Positions 35,901 to 47,900 of a stretch of DNA of 64,000 bases are shown here, in pieces; within the stretch, counting starts at the first letter, position 1, and each line of letters begins with the position of its first letter. This DNA comes from Siphlonurus alternatus. Its lineage: Eukaryota; Arthropoda; Insecta; Ephemeroptera; Siphlonuridae. Under the pieces are notes generated by a model, which was not told the origin of the DNA, made no database searches, and was given only the letters and a program-made list of their open reading frames with translations. The stretch is taken from the NCBI GenBank assembly GCA_949825025.1, contig OX463780.1, positions 44,558,979-44,622,978 on the forward strand, written 5' to 3'. The translations under genes and the position numbers were made by a program.

Positions 35901-38900
35901 TGAGAAGCTCCTCTCTTCGTGAAGCCATGACTGTAGAATGACGCTTACCCCTAGAAAACTCATAGAATCGTGTGAGAGTTGGGAGTAACATGTTTCTGAT
36001 TGGTTGAGTCGTGACGTCACTTGAGAGAGCGGGAACTAGCATGCTTTCGATTGGTTGAGTACAGGATGACGTAGAAAGGAACAGGTATGAACATGTTGAC
36101 GCTCAAAGGTCATTAAACCGTGAAAAATCAATTAACATGAGGAGGCTTTTAGAATCATCAGTGAAAAGGTCATTAGAAAGGTAAAAACCAAAAACTAAAT
36201 GCCGTTATTCAGGTAGAAAAGAACATGTATGAACCTGTTTTAAGTGAGAGGTTATCAGTTAGCCAAATCAATTAATTTGTAGAGGCTATTAGAATAATTG
36301 ACAAAAAGATCATTAGAGAGGTAAATAATATTAACATTCCTTCTATAATAAAGCTATATTTAGATATATGAAAATTATAATATGTACGCTCTTCCACACC
36401 ACCTATTGAGGTCACGTACTTGGCGCGTTACCCTTCTTTAATGTGTAGGGTTCCCCAGTAGGCGCTATAAACACATCTATACAAAATTTACAAATGTACA
36501 ATATGAACAAAATTTGTATTCACAAAAAAAATTTACAAGTTGTGTATTTACAAAAATTTACATGAATGTTTTTTATTTTTGGTTCATATTTACAATTATT
36601 TATGATTTTATAATTTTTTTGTATTTTAGATTTTGTATTTTTTTTTTAAATTTTAATATTTACAAGTTGTGTATTTACAAATATTTACATGAATGTTTTT
36701 TATTTTTGGTTCATATTTACAATTATTTATGATTTTATAATTTTTTTGTATTTTAGATTTTGTATTTTTTTTTTAAATTTTAATATTTTATATTTTTTTT
36801 GTATTTTAGGTTTTATAATTTTTTTTTAATTTTTTTTTTTTTTTAAATTATATATATATATATATATATATATTTTATTAAATCAACCACCATTATTTAC
36901 TATTTTTATTTAACCAAACAGTCCTATGTTGTAAATTTAATACAGGACTTATGATTTCATCATATCTTGCAATTCTATGTCTGAACCGCATAGCGTCTCT
37001 TGCTACCAGTTCCCAAATTGGTGAGCGAGACTCAATATCACAAAAGTGAAATATGATCACTGGTCCAAAGCTGACTTTCTTCTTCATACGTAAGGTAGGT
37101 ATGCAGCAATCTCATCACAACACATTGCTTGAAGTTCGTAGAAGCACCGTCTCAAGTCCACTTGTGGGTTGGAAGTCATAACGCATAGTTCATCAAACTG
37201 GATTTTTTTTAAGATGTTAGCGACATCAGATTGACGTAAAGATAGTTGATCTGGCTGTAGCTGATCCTTCACTCTTCTTGCTAGTGTAACGTACAAGTTC
37301 ATCACGTCCAGTTGCCAGTCTCCCATGATGCTCACGACATGAAGTATGCAATCAAAAAGATTCACTAGACTATCCCACGTAGGTTTAGCGAGGAACACTT
37401 TCGTACCTCCGTCAAGATTACTGTTGATGCAGATCACTGATTTCCCCCATTTGTTGTGAAACTCAACACTTTCCAAGTAGCTCAACTGCATGGGGTCAAC
37501 TCTTGCCTCTCCTTCAAAGAACTTTGTAATTGCAGCACTTACTTTCGTCAACTCGATGAAAATTTCAGGTGAAAGTCGTGTGCCGGACCACCCAGTGCGC
37601 CCTATCGTCACTACTGGAGCAAAATCACTTGCAGGATCTAGCGACACCATCACTTGCTTGGAACCGCATTTGTTGAGCGGGAAGAATGTTCTGAATATGT
37701 CAGGTGACTTGAGCTCAGCCATTTTCTGCTGATGATGAGGTTTCTGGTGGTACGGGTTAAAGCGAGCTCTCTGCTTAAACATGGTGGCTGAGTCTTGGAA
37801 GACAACTGGCAGTCACCTCGTGAGGAATTCTTAATATATAGCTAGCCCTCTAGCGGTGAAAGTTTTAACTATCTCGAGCAGCAGTGCTGCCCGCCATTAG
37901 AAGTGGGAACTTGGTGAAATATGTTGTGAACACTCGATCTCACAATATTGTCATTCAGGATAGAATTTTTTCCAAATAAAGACAAGAACTGTTTTTTTGT
38001 AGTACCATTCATTCTTGCACATAGATACAACAAGCAATACTGACCACAAACATTAGAAGATATATTTTGCAACTCGACTGTATTATGAGACCATGAAAAT
38101 CTTTTCAGAAAATTTAAATGATGGTTAATCAGAGGTCTTAAACCATAACTATCGAAATATTCAACTTTGCCTGAACATGGAATAAAAAATGCAATCCAAT
38201 GTGTTCCTTCTTTATCATGTTCATCAGTATTTGATATAATCGCAGCTGGTCTCTTGACACTATGAGGTAAAGTGTCAGCAGCATAAACACCAATAGTATA
38301 TTTTTTATCATGATTCTGGTGTTGCAGCAATTGTAACAACTGTACAGAGTTCATGACGTCAACTAGCAGCGAAGCGTGAATACATGCTAATTTATATTAT
38401 TTGGTATATTCCATGGAACATTCTCTATTTTTATTAATTTCAAGGATTTCTCTAAACTCTGCATAGATGATAATAGTAACTGCTTCCGTCAAAGCTCTTT
38501 CAAATCCAAGTTCCAGTCTAACGTTACCCTGTTCTTGCACACACCAGTGTTGTTCGTGAGCTGACAAGTCTGGCGTTAAGTCAAAGGGATATATGCAGAA
38601 CCCGTTGGGCCAGTCTGGCATGTCTACACAATAACCATCATCCGCCAAGTGATTGCCTGTATTGATGAAAGATTGCAGATATGGCATAGCATAAGTAAAA
38701 GTGTTGTAAGAAGGTGTGTACGGTCGAGAGAACATTTGTTCTCCATTTTTGAACAGTGACAAATGATTCACGCCAAAGTGTTGAAAGTTAAATGGATTTT
38801 TAATATAATTTCCACTAAATGCACTATGTGACACTAAACCAATCATAATGCGACTTGGTATACGACCTAAAAACAAATTTTCAAGTGTGTGCTGTTGAGA

Positions 38901-41900
38901 GTTTATGGGAAGAGTGTAATTGTGCATCTCCACGCGCTTGTAAGGGTACTTGGCACTGAAACGGGTTAAACTATTGGAGTGAGCTAATAAAATGCTTGGA
39001 TTAATTTTAACTCTTCTAATCCATAACGTTGCGTCTACAATCTTTATATTGGCTGCAAAATTCACTCCTGTCTCTTTCATTAAACAAATTTCAACCTTGT
39101 TTTTAATAAACATGAAGCGCAAGTTAACTTCATTCAGTAAATATTTTGGTGAATTGAACATGTCGCAGTGTAGCATACCTGCAAGATCAAAGACTTTGCT
39201 CCCTTTTGTCCTCTCAAATCGTGAGACACAAGCTGTGGACATATCTTCCATCTCGCCTGCGTTATCCTGATACCATAATGATGCAGTTTGATGTGACTCT
39301 TTGGCTGTACTATTGAAATTGAATAAATCCTCCATGTATGCTTTGTAATGGTACATGTTTCTAGAATCAAAAATCTGTTTTTGATTGAATTCTACTTTAA
39401 CATCTGAGAAAACAGAATCAAAAATATTATTTACTGGAACAACATTATCCGTAGCAGCAAAGTTTGAACCATCTGCTTTAACAATTTGTAGTTTAATGTT
39501 CATTAATGTGCGAGCTAAATCAACATAGTGATCACCAGTTCCTGGAATGTTAAATTCTATTTGAGCAGAGTCTGAGATAGAGGTTGTCGGTTTAAATTGA
39601 TACCAATTACCTCCAATTATACCTGTTTGAACTACAGGTTTCTCAAAAATATCAAGTTCACCAGACATGCCTTCGATCGCTGCCATTTAACCAAATATAT
39701 CTCTTTTGCGAGTTTTCTTCCGAGGTTTACGGGACGTCCGTCTTCTCTTAGGAGCAGTTTTAGAGTGACGGCTTCGAGATCTCCGCTTCCTTTTATATCC
39801 ATTACCGACCATAGACTCCATTTTCTTTGCCGCTTTGGCAGTTAGGTTTTGGCCTGCTTGACTGATCCGTTCCCGCATGCTATCTTTCGCAGGTTTACCG
39901 GTGATGACGTCACGAAGCAAGTTCACCCCTGTTGCGAGCGCTTCCTTACCCACTGCTTTAGCTCCACTAGTAAATAACGGAAAAATTCGCCGAAACAAAC
40001 CCCCAAGAAACGACCCGAGCCCGTCTCCTTTTTGCGATGAGCCCCGGTACGAGCCGCCATAGTTGCCACTAGCTTGCTTTAAATAATATTGTGTGTAAGG
40101 ATCAGACATTGCATACTTTACGAAAATGAAGTATCACTGTCAACGGTTCGTGGTTAAATGAAACCAAGTTATTGTACCGGTCCCTTATATATATTTCCAC
40201 AGATGATATTTTCTCCTTGCATACTGGATGGTAATGTATATGGGAAAATGCTACGATAGTAGAACAACCATGCTGGTAGCTTGATGTATCAACATTTACA
40301 ACTCGCAACAACTTATCCAGTGCCGTGCCTACCATTTGATGATGAATAATGTCTGTGTAAAAATACAGCTGTTGAGGTAAAGCTCTGTTTACATCAAGTT
40401 CCTGTAAAGCATGCAAGTTATTGGATTTTTTAAATGTTATCTCCTCAAAGCCCAAAACATCTAACATTTTCCTGGTAAATGAACAATGCTGTGTTTGGAA
40501 AAACCATGGAGAACATCAGACTTCGTATGAAAATGGAGTTGGTTGTGTCAAAAGATCGATTGCAAAAGCTCGTGAAAAGTCCAAATTTTAAGAGTAGGAC
40601 AATCTACAAAGAAAACCTTGTTGCTGTTCAGTGTATCAAAAACTTTGTAATGCTGAACAAACCAATCTACGTAGGTGCTGCTGTTCTTGATATATCTAAA
40701 ACATTGATGTATTCATTCTTCTATGACACACTTCAGCCTTACTATGGTAACTGTGTCAGCATCAACTACATGGACACAGACTCCTTCGTGATTACTGTCA
40801 AAACTGTCAACTTTTATGCTGACATGAAGAATGATTTATCAGCACACTTTGACACTTCTGACTACCCCAAAGAACATTTTTGCTACAGTGCAGAAAACAA
40901 GAAAAAACTTGGTTACTTCAAAGATGAAACCAACTCAAAGATCGTCTCTCGCTTTGTGGCTCTCAGAGCAAAGTTGTATTCCATTGAATATGATGGAAAA
41001 GTCACAAAAAAGGCAAAGGGAGTGAAGAAGAGCGCTCTCAGCAGACAGATCACCATTGAAAATTTCATTGAATGCTTGGAACTAAATTGCAAAAAATTCG
41101 TCAACTACAATGCAATCAGATCAGTTAAGCATCAAGTAGCCACGGTACGTGAGAGAAAACTTGCCCTGTCCTCCAATGATGACAAACGTCACATATTGCC
41201 TGGAGGCATCAAAACTTTAGCTCATGGACATTATCGCATCAACGAGGATGCTTAATTACAACGTCTTTCAAATGTTACCTTCATTCTTCATCATGATTCT
41301 AAAGTGGCAACATCCATTTACCAGCATCATTGCCGGTCCCACATCTTGTGGCAAAAGTGTTTTTGTTTCAAAATTTCTTTTTCACTTAGCTGACATGGTT
41401 GATATTTCAATCAAAGAGATTATTTGGTGTTTTGGTGAAAGTCAACCTTTGCATTCTGAAATTAAAAAAAAGGTTACTGTTCCTATCAAGTTTCACAGTG
41501 GCATTCCAAATTTAGATGAAATTGCAACGACTAATGAGCCACGTCTTTTAATAATAGATGATTTAATGCGGGAGTCAAATGGTGATATTGTAGATTTGTT
41601 TTCAAAAGGAAGTCACCATCGTAACATGAGCATAATATTTATAACTCAAAATATTTTTCACCAAGCTAAAGGAAGTAGGGACATATCACTTAACTCGCAT
41701 TATATCATACTGTTTAAAAATCCTCGAGATAAAAGTCAAATCTTTCATTTTGCCAGACAGGTTAAACCAGAAAATACACGTCATGTACATGAGGCATATC
41801 TTGATGCCACAAACAAACCTCATTCATACCTGTTATTTGATATGACTCAGAGTAGCCCTGAGGCTTTTAGGTTAAGGTCTGAAATATTCCCCGGTGAAGG

Positions 41901-44900
41901 CAATTTTGTATATGTGCCTGAGAAAGGTGGCACCGAGATTACTCAATACTTCGCAGTATAAATAGGATGTTACCCTTTACAAGTTCGTCATTATCATGAA
42001 GACGTTGAAGCAGCATGCATTAGAGCTCAAGAAGCTTCGATATAGTAGTCCATCACGTAGAAAATTATTGTTGAAAAATGCAAGTAAAAAACTTGTTAAA
42101 TGTATTTGTGAGTGTGCTCATAATACGTTAAATAAGAATGTTCCTCTATCTCAAGCTCAGTTTAAAAGGTTAGCCCCATACAAGCAGACCTTAAGAAAGC
42201 TCTGTGCACGAGGAGATTCCTTGGAAAAAAAAAAGAAATTTATTAATCAGAAAGGAGGATTCTTACTTCCTTTATTAGTTCCTGTCATTTCGTTGCTGCT
42301 TCAGAGAGTTTTAAAATGAAGGTTACAAAGAAAATGGTGCTCGTGTCTCCAGAAGTTTTAAATCAATTACAAAATCCTGTTTCAATCCCTTCTTATAGCA
42401 CTAATGATAATTTAGACCTCAAAATGCAGGAAATTTTAAGTAAAGTTAACATGAGTGATTATGATAAATGGAGAATGTATGAGCAAGTCTTACAAAATTA
42501 CATGAAAGGTGTAGAAAAGTCAAAAGAACCTTTACAAATACCCATTTACTCATCTCATGATGTACCTTTGTATGATAATATAGTACACAGCATAGGTGAA
42601 AATAAAACTTTGTCTCGTAAAGCACAAGGCCTGCTTGATTTGTTAGGTAAAAGTTCTGATGTTTCATGGAATGATAGCGGCGTTGTGAGCATAGGAGGGG
42701 ATGTCATTGAAGGTTCAAATATTCTTGATCTACTAAATGATGTTATCAAGACGAGAAAGCACAATTCTCCAGTAGGCTGGGAAGAGTTTGCACGACTACT
42801 TGCATCACTCAATGTTCCATCAGAGTTTGTACCAAATGTTTCTAGATGGCAGCACATTCAAGCTTTAAAAGGGATGCGAGGGGTTAAGCGTAAAGCAACA
42901 AATGATTTGATGTTAAATGTTCAAAAAGTTGGTAAACAAGACATTGAAACAGATGATGACAGTCTCTCTGTTGAAGAATCACCAAGCAAAAAACGTGTAA
43001 ATAAAGAGAGTATTTGGCCAGGTAGGGACTTTATTACAAGGCATCCTAAAATAAGAAAAACACAAAAAGTTATAAACCGCACTCCACGTGACCCGCTAAC
43101 AACCAAACGTTTGACAGCCTTTAATTCTAATGTTCCAATAAAGCGTAGCAGGAAATCTTTAAGTGAAGGTTTAGCTACTGCTTCGTATATAAGAACTGGA
43201 AGTAAAAGAAAAATGGTAGAGAGGCTCCAGAACTCGAAGAGATCAAAACGTGTGTCCCCATTACATGCCAATTTAAATAATAGAAAAACTAGGAAGCGTA
43301 GTATTATTAACTTAAATTGGTTCAACGACAAGTCACTGCCTGTTCCCAGAAAGAAATTTAAATGGTCAACATTAAAACTTTAATGGAGAGAAAGCTATCT
43401 AAAATTTATTTTGACGTGAGTCACCCTGCAGGGTATGGAACCGTAGATAAACTCTGGCTTGCTACAAACAAGAAATACCATAAGCTAAAAATAGAACAGT
43501 GGCTTAGGGCTCAAGAACCTCACACACTGTACAAACCTCGTAAATTGAAATTTAATCGTTCACGCTATTTTGTTCCGAACATGAATAACCTCTTTCAAGC
43601 TGATCTCTGTGATATGCGAACTTTAAATAAATACAATAATAGTAATTTCATTCTGACAGTAATTGATGTGTTTTGCAAGAAAGCGTGGGCTATTGCATTA
43701 AAAGACAAGACTGCAGACAGCGTAATTTCAGCATTTAAAATAATTTTTGCTGAACGCAAGCCACGTTACATACAAAGTGACAAGGGGAAAGAATTCGTTG
43801 CAGAAAAAGTACAAAAGTTTTTTAATAGGGAAGGCATACATTTTTACACAACAAATAATCCAGACACCAAGGCCAGTGTGGTTGAAAGGTTTAACCGTAC
43901 TTTAAAAACAAAGATGTGGAAATATTTTGAACATGCACAAACCTTCAAGTACACTGATATATTGCAGTCGTTGGTAAATGCTTATAACAATACAAAACAT
44001 TCTGCCATTAACATGACACCAAATGAAGTGAACCAAGATAATTTTAGAAAAGTTTACGATTACCTGTATTCTGGCAGAGGTCGTTACAAACTCTCCTCTC
44101 AAAGCAAAAGTAGCTTTACTATCGGTCAACATGTTCGCATTACACGAGAAAAGGCAGTCTTTGAAAAAGGTTACGAGGCAAACTGGTCCAAAGAGATTTT
44201 TGTTATACATAAGATTTTAAAAACCTCACCTGTCCGTTATATTATTAAAGATTTGAAAAATGAATTGATTGATGGTAGTTTTTATGCTCAAGAGCTGCAA
44301 AAGGTTGCACTGAACAGTGATGATACTTACAAAATAGATAAAATAGTAGGAGAGAGAGGTAAAGGCAACAGTCGTCAACTGCTCGTCAAGTGGTTAGGTT
44401 ATCCTGACAAGTTTAACTCTTGGATTTCAGCACGAGACTTGCTGAGACTTGTTGACATAAAATGACTGAATCATTTTATCTTACACTTCATAGTGAAGGA
44501 GAATCTTATATATCAAAAATCAATAAACCTGAAGCTTTCAATATTCATTTAGGTCGTACTTTGCATCTGGAGGGTAAATGGGAGGTTGGTATTGCAGAAA
44601 TCTTTTATCCTATGTCAATTCCAAATTTTAATCAATCAGAATCAACGGTTTTAGTGGAAGAGATTAATGGTGATCAGAAAAAAATGCATTTATTCGAATT
44701 AAATGAAGGAAACACATATATTGGTAATTCTGCTATGTTTCACTTTTTAAAGAAATCGTTTAATTCTATAAACGTAACTGTACACAACCGTAATGGCTAC
44801 GTTACAATGGATAAAGTTAGTAATTCTGAATTACATTGTTCATTTACCAGGAAAATGTTAGATGTTTTGGGCTTTGAGGAGATAACATTTAAAAAATCCA

Positions 44901-47900
44901 ATAACTTGCATGCTTTACAGGAACTTGATGTAAACAGAGCTTTACCTCAACAGCTGTATTTTTACACAGACATTATTCATCATCAAATGGTAGGCACGGC
45001 ACTGGATAAGTTGTTGCGAGTTGTAAATGTTGATACATCAAGCTACCAGCATGGTTGTTCTACTATCGTAGCATTTTCCCATATACATTACCATCCAGTA
45101 TGCAAGGAGAAAATATCATCTGTGGAAATATATATAAGGGACCGGTACAATAACTTGGTTTCATTTAACCACGAACCGTTGACAGTGATACTTCATTTTC
45201 GTAAAGTATGCAATGTCTGATCCTTACACACAATATTATTTAAAGCAAGCTAGTGGCAACTATGGCGGCTCGTACCGGGGCTCATCGCAAAAAGGAGACG
45301 GGCTCGGGTCGTTTCTTGGGGGTTTGTTTCGGCGAATTTTTCCGTTATTTACTAGTGGAGCTAAAGCAGTGGGTAAGGAAGCGCTCGCAACAGGGGTGAA
45401 CTTGCTTCGTGACGTCATCACCGGTAAACCTGCGAAAGATAGCATGCGGGAACGGATCAGTCAAGCAGGCCAAAACCTAACTGCCAAAGCGGCAAAGAAA
45501 ATGGAGTCTATGGTCGGTAATGGATATAAAAGGAAGCGGAGATCTCGAAGCCGTCACTCTAAAACTGCTCCTAAGAGAAGACGGACGTCCCGTAAACCTC
45601 GGAAGAAAACTCGCAAAAGAGATATATTTGGTTAAATGGCAGCGATCGAAGGCATGTCTGGTGAACTTGATATTTTTGAGAAACCTGTAGTTCAAACAGG
45701 TATAATTGGAGGTAATTGGTATCAATTTAAACCGACAACCTCTATCTCAGACTCTGCTCAAATAGAATTTAACATTCCAGGAACTGGTGATCACTATGTT
45801 GATTTAGCTCGCACATTAATGAACATTAAACTACAAATTGTTAAAGCAGATGGTTCAAACTTTGCTGCTACGGATAATGTTGTTCCAGTAAATAATATTT
45901 TTGATTCTGTTTTCTCAGATGTTAAAGTAGAATTCAATCAAAAACAGATTTTTGATTCTAGAAACATGTACCATTACAAAGCATACATGGAGGATTTATT
46001 CAATTTCAATAGTACAGCCAAAGAGTCACATCAAACTGCATCATTATGGTATCAGGATAACGCAGGCGAGATGGAAGATATGTCCACAGCTTGTGTCTCA
46101 CGATTTGAGAGGACAAAAGGGAGCAAAGTCTTTGATCTTGCAGGTATGCTACACTGCGACATGTTCAATTCACCAAAATATTTACTGAATGAAGTTAACT
46201 TGCGCTTCATGTTTATTAAAAACAAGGTTGAAATTTGTTTAATGAAAGAGACAGGAGTGAATTTTGCAGCCAATATAAAGATTGTAGACGCAACGTTATG
46301 GATTAGAAGAGTTAAAATTAATCCAAGCATTTTATTAGCTCACTCCAATAGTTTAACCCGTTTCAGTGCCAAGTACCCTTACAAGCGCGTGGAGATGCAC
46401 AATTACACTCTTCCCATAAACTCTCAACAGCACACACTTGAAAATTTGTTTTTAGGTCGTATACCAAGTCGCATTATGATTGGTTTAGTGTCACATAGTG
46501 CATTTAGTGGAAATTATATTAAAAATCCATTTAACTTTCAACACTTTGGCGTGAATCATTTGTCACTGTTCAAAAATGGAGAACAAATGTTCTCTCGACC
46601 GTACACACCTTCTTACAACACTTTTACTTATGCTATGCCATATCTGCAATCTTTCATCAATACAGGCAATCACTTGGCGGATGATGGTTATTGTGTAGAC
46701 ATGCCAGACTGGCCCAACGGGTTCTGCATATATCCCTTTGACTTAACGCCAGACTTGTCAGCTCACGAACAACACTGGTGTGTGCAAGAACAGGGTAACG
46801 TTAGACTGGAACTTGGATTTGAAAGAGCTTTGACGGAAGCAGTTACTATTATCATCTATGCAGAGTTTAGAGAAATCCTTGAAATTAATAAAAATAGAGA
46901 ATGTTCCATGGAATATACCAAATAATATAAATTAGCATGTATTCACGCTTCGCTGCTAGTTGACGTCATGAACTCTGTACAGTTGTTACAATTGCTGCAA
47001 CACCAGAATCATGATAAAAAATATACTATTGGTGTTTATGCTGCTGACACTTTACCTCATAGTGTCAAGAGACCAGCTGCGATTATATCAAATACTGATG
47101 AACATGATAAAGAAGGAACACATTGGATTGCATTTTTTATTCCATGTTCAGGCAAAGTTGAATATTTCGATAGTTATGGTTTAAGACCTCTGATTAACCA
47201 TCATTTAAATTTTCTGAAAAGATTTTCATGGTCTCATAATACAGTCGAGTTGCAAAATATATCTTCTAATGTTTGTGGTCAGTATTGCTTGTTGTATCTA
47301 TGTGCAAGAATGAATGGTACTACAAAAAAACAGTTCTTGTCTTTATTTGGAAAAAATTCTATCCTGAATGACAATATTGTGAGATCGAGTGTTCACAACA
47401 TATTTCACCAAGTTCCCACTTCTAATGGCGGGCAGCACTGCTGCTCGAGATAGTTAAAACTTTCACCGCTAGAGGGCTAGCTATATATTAAGAATTCCTC
47501 ACGAGGTGACTGCCAGTTGTCTTCCAAGACTCAGCCACCATGTTTAAGCAGAGAGCTCGCTTTAACCCGTACCACCAGAAACCTCATCATCAGCAGAAAA
47601 TGGCTGAGCTCAAGTCACCTGACATATTCAGAACATTCTTCCCGCTCAACAAATGCGGTTCCAAGCAAGTGATGGTGTCGCTAGATCCTGCAAGTGATTT
47701 TGCTCCAGTAGTGACGATAGGGCGCACTGGGTGGTCCGGCACACGACTTTCACCTGAAATTTTCATCGAGTTGACGAAAGTAAGTGCTGCAATTACAAAG
47801 TTCTTTGAAGGAGAGGCAAGAGTTGACCCCATGCAGTTGAGCTACTTGGAAAGTGTTGAGTTTCACAACAAATGGGGGAAATCAGTGATCTGCATCAACA

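Larger units (their letters stand above)
34392..40488. repeat. Left arm of the 6,097 bp inverted repeat
   Basis: Reverse complement of 44834-50930. Identity runs through AT-dinucleotide tracts and homopolymers without length change at the places compared by eye, and all encoded proteins match. It stops abruptly after ATGAACAATG at 40488, inside the polymerase frame. Confidence 0.95.
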
